Source: Ornithodoros turicata
Lineage: Eukaryota; Arthropoda; Arachnida; Ixodida; Argasidae
Direction: 5' to 3'
NCBI RefSeq assembly: GCF_037126465.1
Contig: NC_088209.1
Coordinates: 11,230,052-11,294,051, forward strand
DNA length: 64,000 bases
Each line of letters starts with the position of its first letter. Position 1 is the first letter of the stretch. Below are positions 1-12,079 of the stretch, in pieces. Under the pieces are notes generated by a model that ran no database searches, was not told the origin of the DNA, and worked only from the letters and a program-made list of their open reading frames with translations. The position numbers were made by a program, and so were the translations under genes.

Positions 1-1370
1 GGCATAAGTGTGGTACATTCGTGTGTAATTGTTCTTCGTCTTCTTTTTATAGACTGAAGAACTCAAAGTAAGACCGATGCAAGAAATGCGTTTCGGACTC
101 TACTTTTGAATGCCCTACTTTAATGCGTTATATAATTTGTTTCGGAAGATAACATTCCCTTAATCTATCTATTCTAAATCTTCTTCTTTTTTTTTCCTGG
201 ATTACTTGTTTGTTTAACTTTTGAACTTTACCCGTAATATCGGACACTCCGCTGCCCGTATAGATTCATCAGTTCATTAGTTCTATACTTGTCTCGTAGT
301 TTTTTTGTTTTTTTTTTGTGACGTAAAGCCACGAATGTACCTGAATGTACTAGTTACAAGGTTGTTTGGATTTAATCCACAGGAATTTTATCCGTTAGGT
401 TTTTTAAATTTTATCCGCAAAATTTAATTCGGATTTTTTTAGAGATTTTGTCCAGATATGACGTGGAAGACAATCTCAATTCGAAGTCACACGGAAAACT
501 CCCGCCTTATCTTATTGTAGTTGTTGGCTGTTTACAAAAGCCCAAGTAAATTACATAGATTTTTAACTTTTTTTTAACTTTGTAGCTTTTTAACTTGACT
601 TTTTGACTTTTCAGATTTAACTTTTTCCCGTTTTCTTCTTCTTCTGCTTACTGGAGGCATGTTAAGTGACACCTAATCCAGGGACACCTAATCCAGGGAC
701 ACCTAATCCAGGCGTGTAGCGTCTACACCATTCATCTACGCGTGCATGGGACTCTACCTTTCGGAAAACATGGATTCTCATTCAGTATTACTGGGACAGG
801 CAGTTTCATAAACCGAAACTATGAAACGTCACCCGAAATCAAGAAGAACAGCAAAACACGTTTGTTTTTACTCTGTGTCACATTTCTAGGCTTGTCTATA
901 TTCTTCAAAAATATCCAGTTTTATCCAAAAAAGCACACTGGAGAGGATCTTTTAAAAAAATGTCCGGATTTTTTTTCAACCCTGACTATTAGTGATGCCT
1001 TGTTATCTCATCACACTACTTTGAGCCTGTCTTGTTGACCACCTCATCATCATCATCATTCCATGTATGTGCGCGTGTGCGTCTTGTTGACCCGGTGAAA
1101 CATGTCGAAGTTCCTGAAACTGCTTCGTTACAAAATCTTAACTTTGCGCAATGAGAGTAGGAGCTGTGCATTTTGTTATTCCGTGTGAGTACCGCGAAGC
1201 AAGTGTGGCTATATATGCTGCATATAGAATAGATGGACGGAGGAGATCAGGAAGGTGTGGGTTAGTATGCCTTCCGGGCCGACTTCGGGGGGTACCATGC
1301 CGACAACCGTCTTAAACGAACACAGCACTTAATAGATGAGTTTAGTTGCAGGATGTTCAATGCATAGTAT
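1..1370. other. anonymous AT-rich DNA; no gene recognised
   Basis: Long T/A runs dominate the first 650 bases. At 668-712 a 17-bp unit beginning ggacacctaatccag is repeated about three times in tandem. The 98-codon ORF at 742-1038 has no recognisable domain, and I do not call it a gene. At 1178-1320 there is a weak match to the tRNA-derived SINE family seen better at 9989, 29114 and 62709 (the 'gcgaagcaa.tgtggctat' start and the later 'ccgacttcggggg' segment). Confidence 0.5.
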
Positions 1371-1373
1371 ATA

Positions 1374-2135
1374 CAGGGTGTTTATTTTTAGCCTTTACAG
1401 AATTTTTATTAAAAAAGCAGCATTGATGTCATTTTTCCGGTTGACTTCAACGGCCAGGCGGACATCCTCTGGAAGAAAGTGTGAAGCTACCTAAATGACT
1501 AATGACCTGAAATTCGTTAATTAACTTTTCAATTAGGAGATTTCTGGTAAAAGCGAGATGGCAGACTGAGAGACTATTCTAGTTGCAAGCCATTGCACGT
1601 TTAACAAACCCTGAAACACGCGCGCGCGTTAAAATGTCCGTCCCCAAGTTCTGACATGTAAATGAGCCGAAGCCGAAACCGCGGCGACCAGGAACACGGG
1701 GAGTAGCACTGCGCTCATTTCACGTCAGAGGGCCACGTGATGTCGAGGGACGGATATGATTGGAGTAGGTGCCGCTCAGCTGGCCAGATAAACCGCTTTC
1801 CAGCACCAGCTCGCGTGGCTCAGTGGTTAGCATGCTGGCCACGCCCTGGTACCCGGGTTCGAATCCCGGCTGTCTGTGGATAGTCCTCAGACGCTTTCAG
1901 CAGAATTTCCTAAGAAGCCGGCCCAAGACGCACATTTCTCTCGTGACGTTGCCCATCCCTGTGAGGCCGACAACGGCGAGCCCTTTCACCGCCGCCACCT
2001 CCACCACCACCGCTTTCCGGTCCAGATAATCCTCCGTCAGCGAGAGATACGCTTTCTTCTGGCGCGCATTTGCGTATCAAAATTATTTGAACCTTTTTCA
2101 TGGAAATTCTGTAAAACATAAAAATAAACACCCTG
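1374..2135. mobile_element. TA-flanked TIR DNA transposon (non-autonomous), carrying a SINE
   Basis: The left end reads CAGGGTGTTTATTTTTA and the right end is its inverse complement TAAAAATAAACACCCTG. The similarity continues inward through an 'acagaatttt' segment. TA dinucleotides flank both ends (1372-1373 and 2136-2137), as expected for a Tc1/mariner-type target site. No transposase is visible. A tRNA-derived SINE sits inside it at about 1802-2008. A diverged relative of the left half (the 'aggacatcctgcacaac...taattagttaa' segment) is at about 15880-15990. Superfamily assignment is an inference from the TA flanks. Confidence 0.7.
1802..2018 (+). repeat. tRNA-derived SINE (family C) with RNA polymerase III boxes
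   Basis: A near-perfect A box (tggctcagtgg, 1816-1826) and a perfect B box (ggttcgaatcc, 1856-1866) head a short body that ends in a (ccacca)n tail. The direct repeat accgctttcc at 1792-1801 and 2009-2018 is a probable target-site duplication. Reverse-strand copies of the same body lie at about 24437-24580, 37497-37588 and 39095-39202. The tRNA part could fold, but the attached tail and dispersed copies show a SINE, not a tRNA gene. Confidence 0.75.
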
Positions 2136-2137
2136 TA

Positions 2138-5100
2138 TAAGTGGGTCACACGTCCCAACGCTGCCATGAAACTTTCTTTTAGTTACCTCCCTTCTTCGCT
2201 ATCTTTGTCTTTCGCTGGCTGTATCAAAAGCACCATGACCTTTTCCCGCTTGTCTGAAGAATTCCAAGATCAGACGGCCTTTATTTTCCAATTTCTTTTT
2301 GACAAATAAACTCAAACTGAAATGCGCATGCAGGCTTTCCTCCTTAACGGCAAACCTGAGCTCTGCAAAAACACATTGACAACACGACACAGCCCCGCCC
2401 AAGGTTGCCATTATGGAGTACATCCACCAGCTTGCCCGTGTCTATGCAATTTTATCTATGCAGGCTTTCCTCCATTTCACACTCTGCAAGCAGAAGGCTA
2501 TGCGCCAACCACTGCTCCGAATGACGCAGTTATCACTTCTGATCTGCACGAGGAAAGAGCATGATATACGCCTTTTTGTGGCAATTACCATATTACGAAG
2601 TTTCTACAAAAACGAGTACTCCTCCTGTTTGCAAGATATCAAGAAAGAGAACGACATAGTTACGGTTGGTATCGACTTCAGATTTTCATCCTATGTACAT
2701 GTCAGTCTGCCTGTGTGTTTTCCTCTTTGTCCCCTTTAATGACCCAAGTGTCGCATCAAGTCTCACGATTGAAATAACGAGTTTATCAGACCCTCGATCT
2801 TCCTTAATCCTCCGCGTATAGAGGTCACGCACTGCATGACTGTGTTGCAGCCTTTTGATCATACGATTGTGCATGACTGCGTGCCATGAAAACATTTCAG
2901 TAATCGAGACCAATCGATACCATGGCTCTGTACTTTTAAAATAGGTTGCCGCGTTAATATAAACGCACTTGTTGTACACCTTACACAACATCCAGGTTCA
3001 AGCTTTCCGCGTCACCTGCCTTCATCTGCCAACGGCAAAGCCTTCTTGCGACATATAGAGCACGCTTCAAATATCAAGTGGGGTGCCGATAAAACTGAAC
3101 ATCTTATCGGCATCCTGACTGACTGGACAAGGAAGCTGGTCCTGTCGTATGTATACTATGGGCAATCAAGATGGTGGACTGCAGATAAGTGCCATATGGG
3201 ATTTAGAGGGTTCCTTGAAATGTCCATCGCCAACAGTTGGTGTTCCATCGGAGATCCTGCTCTTGCTTAGGTGGCGGCCGTTGATATCGCAGACGAACAC
3301 TCCACTCTCTCCGAGAGATGCGTTCTTTCCTTGAGTGAAAAATATTCACTTCGACGCGTGTAGGTAAGGCACACAGCGTTAGACTGCAGGTTCAGCACAA
3401 CGCAACTTACGGATGACCTATACGTTTTCTTGTTGAACCCGAACAACACCGCGAGCAACTCGTGTTCGAGTCATTCCAGACGGAAGAAAATCCCGTCTCG
3501 AGAAAATCGGCTAGCTGCTAGGTAAAATAAAGTCACGCAAAAGTTTGTGTGCAATGTGAATTTAATGTGTGAGAGGGGATAAGTTGAATGCTGACAGAAA
3601 AAAAAAGGGCAAGGTTAGTCATGATGCAGGCTTGCCACTCCCAAAATTAAACACAAACAAATAAAAGGGAGATTCTATGAGGGAATGCTTTTTCCAAAGC
3701 TATTTTTGGAAAGACACGTGAATTAGTTTCGATTATTTTTCATGAACACCGCCGTGCCGCATGGACTGGAGTGTACTACATCATGCGAATCCACATAATA
3801 TATCACGTCATCCCCTGTGCATCTCGCCAACGGGCTAGATAGCTACAAATACAACCAGTTATAACGATACTGCTACCAAAACATTTGTCGTCTGTTACAA
3901 CTGCTGCGGCGGCCATATATTGAAATACTGGAAATGCATATTGGAGGTCACTCTCAGTGGACGATGTGACTATACTTCCCCATTACGTGACAACCGATTA
4001 TCATATGTCATCACCCAGCTCCCGGATTACAGGTATATCATGATAAAACGCACCCTGAAGGTACACCGTTTCGAAGGACCTTCCTATGCTGTCATGTAGC
4101 CAAAGGACAACCCACCACGTTGTATACGTAGCGAAGTGTGTATACAGGAGGGCTTGTCCTAAATTTCGACCTTTCACGTTGACCACAACGTGGCAATATA
4201 ATTCGCAAATCCGGAATATCCTATACTTCAGCTTACACTTCAGTCGGACCAAAGCAACGCACACAGTACAGCCGTGGCAAAAACAGAACGTATATACATC
4301 AAACCCCAGCCGTAACACACTTTACTCCACTTTCACCGTTACTAATCGCTCCTTTGTTACCCAAAACACTATGAACGCAAACAGATTCCCTAATCGGCCG
4401 ATCCCCCCCCCCTCCGAAAAGGGGCTTCTCATTATTATAGTCAGATTTACGGTGACCAGAGAGAGCGCATCTCATTATATTCCCGTCTGCTTGTAACTAC
4501 ACCAGTGGGCGCAAACAGATAAAGGCGACGAGCAGCGTTATTATTATGCAACCAACTTTATGTAGGCGGGAGCCGTCCATATTGTGTACGTAATGTATCG
4601 CTGAATAAACGCTAAGCCTTTTGTCGGAAAACCCACCCCAGATGGTGTCGCATATCAATGTGAACGGGAGTGGGGGAGTCCCGTTGCCTTCCCTTCCTCC
4701 TCTTTCAGGATAGAGACGGTCCACCATAAATCAAGTGGATCAACCGGCTGGGTAATTTACACCAAAAACAATTTATCTTGCTCACGGGCCTAGCCCTAAC
4801 TCCCTGGGCTTCTTCAGTTTGGAAGTTGCCGCACTGGTTTTCGGGGTCGCCCATCCATTGGGGAAAATGGAAGAGGGAGGCATGTGTGTATACCGTATAG
4901 ATGCATGCTGAGAGAGTACGTGTAGTCGGCTTTGTTTTTAAAACCCCAGCGGTATTGTGAGTAATTTTGGGCGGTATCAATGTGTCGTGTTTTGGCTCGT
5001 ATGCGCTCTAACAATAAACGCAGCTTCATCGCCGTAGCGTGCTCGGATCCAACTGCCACGTGCAGAATGATACAGATCTCGTTCCTGATTCGTTGAAAAT

Positions 5101-5230
5101 GCCTCGGTCCGTGTGTGCTGAAAATGGGGGCAGGGGGAAGGGGGTGGCGCATTTTTGGGACAAGTTGCACTCCTGCTAAGTGCCCTAAAAAGGCGTGTCC
5201 ACCCCACTGATCACAAGCCATAACTGTATA
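2138..5230. other. anonymous DNA; no gene recognised
   Basis: Short ORFs on both strands lack family motifs and have no shared splice or codon pattern. At 2330-2475 the segment 'tgcaggctttcctcc' occurs twice about 130 bp apart. I see no transposon termini, tRNA genes or homopolymer-tailed retrocopies that I can support. Confidence 0.4.
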
Positions 5231-5234
5231 CTGT

Positions 5235-5455
5235 ACACTCTTAAAGGAGAATTTCACCGTACAGCACGCTGAAGGCCAATCATTGCACTCCTCACGCCTT
5301 TTTGTGACACTCATGCAGTTATGGTAATTGCCACAATAGGTACGGTCACAAAAAGGCGTATGCATCTCTTTTTGAACAAATCCGGGTAGAGAACGATGTC
5401 CTTCGGCACGACGCTTGGCAGGGATCTTGTTATGCGGTGAAGCTCTGTCTTCAGG
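5235..5455. mobile_element. diverged copy of the palindromic TA-MITE
   Basis: The left end (cactcttaaaggagaatttcaccg), the centre with paired 'ggcgta(t/c)g' and 'cctttttgtgac' segments, and the right end (gttatgcggtgaagctctg) match the MITE family described at 28367-28605 in order, with many substitutions. It overlaps several spurious ORFs. A microsatellite of ATT/ATC units follows at 5462-5525. Confidence 0.6.
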
Positions 5456-5461
5456 TAGATT

Positions 5462-5525
5462 GTTATTATTATTATTATCATCATCATCATATTCATCATT
5501 ATTATCATTGTTATTATTATTATTA
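5462..5525. repeat. ATT/ATC microsatellite
   Basis: Imperfect (att)n and (atc)n triplets, directly after the diverged MITE. They explain the histidine/tyrosine or serine/leucine-rich ORFs here. Confidence 0.85.
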
Positions 5526-6300
5526 CATGCAGTACTGTATTATACTGATATACTATACTGTACTGTACATAGCGATACTGATAAAGTACATCAGTACCCT
5601 ACAATCACGTCTCCATATTTTTCTTACCATACTTTACATAGCCATACCTTGCTAGTGTCTTCTAGATGAAAAGCGGCTACGATGAAAGTCCAGTCTTTCT
5701 ATGATTATCTAGAAAACGACCACAGAAAAATCCGATTTTTGTCTTTCCAAATATCCTTGAGCAGCCTGTGAAGTGCATGAAATTCCTCGTCAGTCATGTA
5801 TGTGGATCATCGTGAAAGGTACCTGGGTTTCAGTTCATGCTGGTCACGGCCCTTACGTCAACATCTCTGTACCATAGCTCATGAGAGATTTCCAGTTCGA
5901 GCACACACAACGTGGGCCACCTTACACGTGTGTGGTGATATGTTGAGTGCGGACAATTTTAACCAACAGGGGTTCTTTAACGTTCACCACAAGAGGAAAG
6001 GAAAAGTCGGTGTAACTGCCAATCTGTGATATACTGGGAAGCAGTGCTGGCGAGAGAAACTACGGGCCCAGGGGATGGGTCATACCCGCGCCCGTTCCTC
6101 ACGTTCTCGATAACATAATCTAAGTATTTCGACTTTATATGTTTACGGTATGTCTTTTCCGGTATGCCTTTGGCGATATGTCTTTTTGAGGCCCGGGCCC
6201 AGCGGCGCCATCCCTGGCTGCGTATATCCTCTCGCCGTCCCTACTGACTGGGAAGGCACTGGCGCAAACCAAATTTGTGGATTGCGTTGAAAAGCCACTA
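5526..6300. other. anonymous DNA
   Basis: There is no recognisable domain in any frame. I see no repeat termini apart from a short 'ctagaaaacgaccacagaaaa' stretch without a partner in the window. Confidence 0.35.
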
Positions 6301-6302
6301 GC

Positions 6303-6550
6303 CATCACCCTAAAAGCACAACTTCACCGCATTACACGCTAGGCTGACCACTTCTGATTTGAAGCGAGAGAGGCGTACGCCTGTTGTGCCGAGTTTGCCA
6401 TCATTACCACCATGACGACCCTGAAAATTAACGTGTATCCAAACCGTTTCAAACAGGCGTGCGTCTCCGATCTTCAGCAAGTCACGAAAGGTATTGATAT
6501 GGTGAACGCCGTTTGGTTATGAACTAGTTATGCAGTGAAGCTCTGCTTGT
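6303..6550. mobile_element. strongly diverged palindromic MITE copy
   Basis: The ends (aaaagcacaacttcaccgcattacacgct and gttatgcagtgaagctctgc) and an internal 'gagaggcgtacgcct' match the MITE family. The two arms no longer pair well. Confidence 0.45.
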
Positions 6551-6901
6551 AAAGGAAACTTCATTATTAAAGGAAACACGAAAGGAAACATTATTTACTT
6601 CACTTACTCTTTGTACAGAAGCCAGACAAAGAGAGGGTTCGTGGCGGTTCCACGTGCATGATACACTGGGTTTGGACCCTCACCATTTCCCTTCCCCGGG
6701 CACGTTGACGTCATTGTGGTACGACGTCATGCACCAGCTTAGGTCGCCCCTCCACTTCTTCCTTCAGGGATGTGGTATGGTTGATGCACATTTTTCAGCC
6801 TTTTCCCGAGTATCTCAGTTCGTACAGACTAGGGAGCCTACATACGCAGCTCCGTCCGTAAAGACGGAGTCGCGTGTTATGCTCCCGCTGGTATAGACGT
6901 A

Positions 6902-7138
6902 CACTGTTAAAACAGAACTTCACCACATAGCACGCTCCCAGCCAACCATCATTCCGAATGATATCATTCTGTGCATTGATTTGGTGAAAATGGGAGGAGG
7001 CGCCTATCTGGGACAGATTATCTTGTCCCAGATAGGCGCCTCCCCCCTGTTTTGAACATATCATGACACAGAATGATATCATTCGGCGTGATGGTTGGCT
7101 AGAAGCGTGCTATGTGGTGAAGTTCTGTTTTAACAGTG
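6902..7138. mobile_element. palindromic TA-MITE, subfamily 2
   Basis: Ends CACTGTTAAAACAGAACTTC and its inverse complement are flanked by TA at 6900-6901 and 7139-7140. The whole 237-bp element is an inverted repeat: both arms carry 'agc(a/g)tgctatgtggtgaa', 'gccaaccatc', 'atgatatcatt' and a 'ggaggcgcctatctggga' stretch near the centre. A second copy of this subfamily is at 39945-40180. There is no coding capacity; transcription through it would give a long hairpin RNA. Confidence 0.85.
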
Positions 7139-7497
7139 TAATGTTTCCGCGCTGTTGTAGACGGCGCTAGTGTAGCAGACATTTCGGATCTGCTTAGATA
7201 CAGTAGTGGAATTATAAGAGATAACACGGTCACCGCATACCACGTTTTCCCGAGAGAAAAACTAAAGTACCGTGGTCGTGACGTTAGCCATATGGAAAAT
7301 TGACCCACTTGATTTTTCGTGACATGATTCATATTTAATTGATGCTTGGGTATTGGAAGCTCGCGTGTTTGTGTCGTCCATATTTGTGGCCTGCCTCGGC
7401 TAATTCCCGTTGTTTGCACAACAGCGGCGCACACGAATGGCTTACTGATATTTCCGCTTCCGGTCGCTGTCGCTTTGCCGACGCCCATCAGATAAAT
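7139..7497. other. anonymous DNA with a possible MITE remnant
   Basis: A 'ggtcaccgcataccacg' stretch near 7228 resembles a MITE arm, but no full end is seen. The 129-codon minus-strand ORF at 7099-7488 runs into the MITE and has no domain. Confidence 0.35.
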
Positions 7498-7860
7498 GGC
7501 TAATTAGGGTGGTCAATTCGTGGCAACACGGCCTAGCGCTCGGAAATTGCTAGGTCGGCGCCCACGCTGGATAACGTGAACGTTATCGCCCGAACATGAC
7601 TGCCAGGAATCTAGTGGTTTTAGACGCTTGGACCATGCTGGGGGCATCGTCCGCTAACCGTCGTCTGCTAACCCACGTGAACTTCGACGTACACGCCAAT
7701 GAGGTCCCTTGCCACCCTCACGACGCGGGTGTGACGACATTGGATATATAGTTGGGCAATCCGCTGCCCCATCGCTTTGAGGACGGGCGAAAAAAGTGCT
7801 AGCCGGCAAATTTCTGGCGCCCGGAAGGCGCCACGCGAACATGCGATGTCTGGTAAAACC
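7498..7860 (-). mobile_element. partial TIR element, inverted relative of 49141-49628
   Basis: The sequence shares, on the opposite strand, the segments 'tggtcaattcgtggcaac', 'cacgtgaacttcgacgta', 'gttgggcaa(t/c)cc' and 'gaaaaaagtgctagc(c/t)ggcaaatt' with the element at 49141-49628. The far end is missing here. No protein is encoded. Confidence 0.6.
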
Positions 7861-7865
7861 AGAGT

Positions 7866-8740
7866 TCGAGGTAACTCAAGTAACTCGTTACTGTAACTAA
7901 GTTCCTTTTTTGGTAACTTGTAACTTAACTCGGTACTTTTGCGCCGTGGTAACTTTCAGAGGAACTCGTTCCTTCTTTGCCAAAGTAACTTAAGTTAAGT
8001 TCCAAGTTAATTTTAACTCGCTTTTCGCTGACGTCCTTTTATTTTCTTGCGTTCTCTCCGGTTCCTTCATGGCATTTTTTTGCCATAAAGCGCGATATTC
8101 AATCAATGACAGTATTTTATTCAAGAAGTAAGAACCGCTGCCATTGAAACGAAGCTGATTAAGAAGGAGCAAGATGCAAAGCGTTCGAATAGACCTTTAC
8201 CAGAGAAACATCATCATGACATTGGTAGACAGACAAGAAGGAGAGGGCTGGGTTCCACGAACGAGCGCTTGTTCGCTGCCTCCCATAGAAAGAAAAGCAG
8301 GACCGAGGGTCGCGTCCCTTTAAGGGACCATATCGTAATCCCCTCAAGATACCCCGTGGCTTTCGGGCGCGACCTTGTTCACCTCTAGCTTCGAGTGTAG
8401 TTCAATTCTACCAAATTTGTGGCGCTGTCGAACACTATGACGTCATTTGCTTACAAACAGTGGGGTCTATTGTTGGATATAAACGAAAACGATCTAAGCG
8501 TGTTGAACTCCTCCGCAGGCAACACAAGGTCTGACTCAACTGCTCAAGCGCGCTAATGCTATTTTGTGTCCGAAGTAAGTTGGAAGTAACTCGTTCTTTT
8601 TTTTTTCAAGTAACTCAGTAACTGCGAGTTACATTTCAGGCTGAAGAACTTCGTTATTGACTTAGTTACATTTCGCACACGGTAACTTCACTTATAACGA
8701 GTTCTTTTTGACGGGTAACTTCTCAATCTAAGGGTAAAAC
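7866..8740. mobile_element. GTAACT-rich repeat element, probably hAT-type and non-autonomous
   Basis: Both flanks (7866-8010 and 8575-8735) are packed with variants of 'gtaactcgttact' and 'aagttac', while the middle is unique. Subterminal short-motif enrichment is typical of hAT-type non-autonomous elements, but I could not define exact termini or a target-site duplication. An A/G-rich run follows at 8764-8810. Confidence 0.4.
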
Positions 8741-9985
8741 TCTCGAGAACAGGCGGGACCTCGCAAAAAAAAGAAAAGAAAAAGAAAAAAGAAAGAAAGA
8801 AAGAAAAAGAATGTTGCAACGAAATGAACCCCCGAAATGGGCATCCAAAACACAGCGTTTGTGACTCCTCCTCATCCTTCGTCAATTTGATGTTTAAAGT
8901 CAGGATGTAGTCTGCTTCAGCTAACCGGAGCAGACGATTTTAAACGCAGGCTTTCTGTGGCTACAAGTGGCTCACGGCGACTCGCCTCCATAGTTATGAC
9001 GCCCGAAAACACGATCGTGATTGACAGACTCCTAATGACCACGTTATGTCGTCTCACCGACCACGATTTGTTTGCTCTGGGTGCGTTCGTTCGTTACACT
9101 TGAACAGCTGGAGAGTCGAGAGAGTCATCTCTTGGTTAGCGCTGCGCCGCTATTGTGACGTCATCCCACGTGCAGTGAACGGGGATAAAAAATTCCAGGA
9201 TTCAACACTAGCGGTGCTCGAGAGTCGACTCCCAGAGACTTTCCTCTCCACGCGGGTCGCGGGAGTCGATGACGTATACGATGACTCTCCAACGTCATGA
9301 CTCTGACTCGCGAGGCGCGCGGTTTAATATGTGGAATTGGTTTCGCTCTCAATCGCTTTCGGCCGGGCATGCGATTGGTCAAGACGAACCATGGCTGCCT
9401 TTCTTCGCCGCGAGGACGCCCTTTACACCCCGTTCTATCTCCCGCGTATAGTTCTTCCTTTCCGGCCCTGAACAGAGTATTTCTTTCATGTTGGTTTCCT
9501 GCCGTCTCCTCGGCCTACCACCCAAGGTCATTCCTAGCGCAAACGAACACAGTCGCCGCCCTACTAACACACACTCTCTCTCTGAAACTCCCTCTATAGG
9601 TCATCTACCTCGTCGTCTACATCATCTACCTCATCCTCCGATCGTCGAGGCGTTGCCCGCATGAGCAAGGCCGATTACGGCAAGTAGTTTCACCACCACC
9701 ATCACCACCACCACCACCACCACCACCACCTGGGAAACTAGCCGACACGTTTTGCCATTGTGCTTCGCCGCCGGAGAGCTGACATGTCCAGGAATGTGCA
9801 GTCCTTATTGATACTGCTTTTTTTTTCTTCTTCTTCTTTTGTTGTTGTTGTTCCCGTCGTTACACAAAATTGTGTGCGTGTTAGTACCACGTCATATTAA
9901 ATTTTAATTCTAAAAAACAACTAGCCGACATCTGCTGTTTTTCGAGTTGGGCGGAATATCGCTGAGCAATCACGTATTTTTTTTT
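8740..9985. other. anonymous DNA with simple repeats
   Basis: It holds an (a)g purine tract (8764-8812) and a CAC/CCA triplet run (9693-9732). The region 9040-9580 is moderately GC-rich with several short overlapping ORFs, none with a family motif. No splice-consistent gene model is evident. Confidence 0.4.
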
Positions 9986-9988
9986 TCA

Positions 9989-10248
9989 CTCCGTGTTAGC
10001 GCCACGAAGCAACTGTGGCTATGAGCGGCGTACAAACCTGGGCAGATAGAGAGAGGACAAGTGGAAGGAGTGGGGCAGATAGCGGGGTTAGAGTGTGTCC
10101 TGGGACAACTTCAATGCCAACTCTGCCGACATTCGTTTGGAAAGTGTGTCGGAAAATCTCAGACCGATGGTACGATTCGAAGCTCCCTCAGTCTACAGCA
10201 CGGCCTCATTCTGTGCACACGGCCTCATTGGTGTGCCAGATATAGGCA
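9989..10248 (-). repeat. tRNA-derived SINE (family A)
   Basis: The family is recognised by the start 'gtgttagcgccacgaagcaac.tgtggctatgagcg', a middle 'gggacaacttcaatgccaactctgccgacattcg' segment, and a final part that corresponds, on the reverse strand, to a tRNA-like head. Other copies are at 29114-29400, 50815-50995 and 62709-63003. The tRNA head is badly decayed in this copy. It lies directly upstream of the LINE that follows. Confidence 0.6.
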
Positions 10249-10254
10249 GTAAAT

Positions 10255-11217
10255 TTTTCGAAGGTATTTGGAGACTGGTCAGATTCCGTTCGAGTGGAAA
10301 ATTAGCAAAATAGTCCCAATTTTTTAAAACAGGAGACCCATTGCCCTCTTGTAATTATCGTCCTGTTGCATTAACAAGCAATCCATGTAAGATTATGGAG
10401 CACGTGCTCTGTAAGCGCATTATAACACATTTAGAAAAAATATGGTGTACTGAGTTCACGACAGCACGGTTTGAGACAGGGATTTTCAACCGTGGCTCAG
10501 CTTACAGAATTTCACCACGATTTGGCAAAGGCGATCGATGAACGTTTACAAATTGCTGTTGTGGTCATTGATTTCACTCGTGCTTTGGACTCCATTCCTC
10601 ACAACAAATTGCTGAATAAACTATCTAGTTCCTTAATAACGCGAGGCCTGTTAAACGGATAGAATCATACCTTTCATATCGTCAACAGTTTGTGCAGGTT
10701 GGAGCCTCATGTTCATGGTTGTTAGATGTACCATCGGGGGTACCTCAGGGTTCAGTCCTGGGACCCCTGTTGTTTAACCTATGTATACATCAGCGACATA
10801 CCAGATGTAACTGGTCACGGCGTAACTCTGTGTCTTTATGCTGATGACACTGTCGTTTATAGGGCAGTTGCTTGTACGGACGACCAGGTTGCACTGGCCG
10901 GAGCTCTGCAAAATGTAGTAGCTTGGTGAACAGTATCCCAGTTAAGTCCAGCAAGTTACGCATATTACAAGAAAGCAAACATCTCTAGCCTATAATTATT
11001 GCATCAACGATACCCTACTGAGCAAGGCAGTTCCTACGAGTACTTGGGTGTATATTTTCAGTTGAACTTATGGGGCAGCACATGTCGACTATGTTACTCG
11101 AAAAGCAGTGAGCATACTGTTCCAGCTAAAGCGATCGTTATGGCAATCAACGCCTGAAGTAAGACTTAACGCGTACAAATCACTAGTCCTACCAATATTG
11201 CTATACGCTTGTACTGT
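10255..11217 (+). pseudogene. CR1/Jockey-type LINE reverse transcriptase, 5' part, degenerate
   Basis: Reading across several frames gives consecutive reverse-transcriptase motifs: 'W(K)ISKIVPIFKTGD...NYRPVALTS' (about 10290-10385), 'IDFTRALDSIPHNKLL' (about 10568-10615), 'VPSGVPQGSVLGPLLF' (about 10728-10775) and the catalytic 'YADDT' (about 10835-10855), then 'RLNAYKSLVLPILLYACTV' (about 11160-11215). The order and spacing fit a non-LTR retrotransposon. Frame changes and stops (for example TGA within 'NVVAW*' near 10929) make it non-functional. The ORF continues at about 11700 after an inserted LINE tail. Confidence 0.85.
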
Positions 11218-11699
11218 TTGTACCTTGTTTACAAAATGGGCCAATCCAGCTCCCCCTTGTGTTCCAGCTGTGGCGCGGTGGCCGACATTCTTGATTGTCT
11301 TTTGAACTGCCAGCAGCACGTTCCCCAACGGCAAGCCCTCCATCGCCGTCTAATAGAGCTGGACTGCAGCACATTGCCCATGGCCACACTCCTTGGTCCC
11401 GTCCCTCGGCCTCTTCAGTGGGCCGTAACTACAGCCCTGCTCCGCTTCTTGAAAGACTCGGGCCTTGCGTCTGCCCTCTGACTGGACATTTGGGCCGGTA
11501 CTGCACTGGACTGCGTGCCCGTTTTTCTTTCATTTCTTCCTTTTCCTTCTTCCTTTTTGTTTATTTTCAGTTTCTTTTCATCTTTCATTTTCTTTATTTC
11601 TCTTTTTCGGAATAGCAAGCTGGCAATAGCCTGGTTGACCTTTCCTTTTTTTTTTTTTTGTTTCACTCTATTAAACATAACCCCCTCCCCCCCGTATCT
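11218..11699 (+). mobile_element. 3' tail of a second LINE inserted in the first
   Basis: The sequence encodes a cysteine/histidine zinc-binding tail (C-SSCG...LNCQQHV..RQALHRRL) ending in TGA near 11479. A T/C-rich 3' region follows and closes with 'attaaacataaccccctccccccc'. A similar 3' end occurs at about 41560-41670. It interrupts the first LINE between 'YACTV' and '(V)SHKMKLESVQRK', so it inserted after that LINE. Exact junctions are uncertain by a few bases. Confidence 0.7.
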
Positions 11700-12079
11700 T
11701 GTCAGTCACAAAATGAAACTAGAAAGTGTTCAAAGAAAAGGGGCTCGGTTCATTTATAGGGATTTTCGCACGAGCACATCTGCTTCTGGGCTGTGCCGCC
11801 GAGCAAGGCTGCCTCCTATAGAATTACAATTAGATACATTACGGCTTAAATTCATTTACCGACTACTCAGCAGCTTGCGCCCCGTCGCTTGTTTGGTCAA
11901 AGATACTATGTGTTCAAGGCATAAACATCACGGTCATTTACAAGAACCCTATGCCCGTACAGATGTGTTTTAGAATTCTTTCTACCCAAAAACAATTCAC
12001 GACTGGAACAGTCTTCCGGAGTGTGTTATCATTGCAAGAGTCGTTTCTGCTTTTACACAAAAGTTGGAATGTGTGTTGA
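11700..12079 (+). pseudogene. CR1/Jockey-type LINE, C-terminal part
   Basis: Continuation of the first LINE: 'KLESVQRKGARFIYRDF' (about 11712-11765), then the helical tail up to 'RTDVF*NSFYPKTIHDWNSLP' (about 11955-12017), a standard C-terminal signature of Jockey/CR1-like ORF2 proteins. A stop (tag, 11971-11973) replaces a residue just before the WNSLP motif. The last coding part is interrupted at 12080 by a hAT-type element. Confidence 0.85.

Noticed and set aside
1809..1880. Functional tRNA gene
   Set aside because: A and B boxes are good, but the attached body, tail and dispersed copies show a SINE.
4814..5365. 183-codon minus-strand ORF
   Set aside because: Its N-terminal part is the reading of a diverged MITE arm. 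The rest has no domain and no splice context.
11515..11973. 152-codon plus-strand ORF as a single gene
   Set aside because: It spans the 3' UTR of one LINE and the C-terminus of another, so it is a chance fusion.
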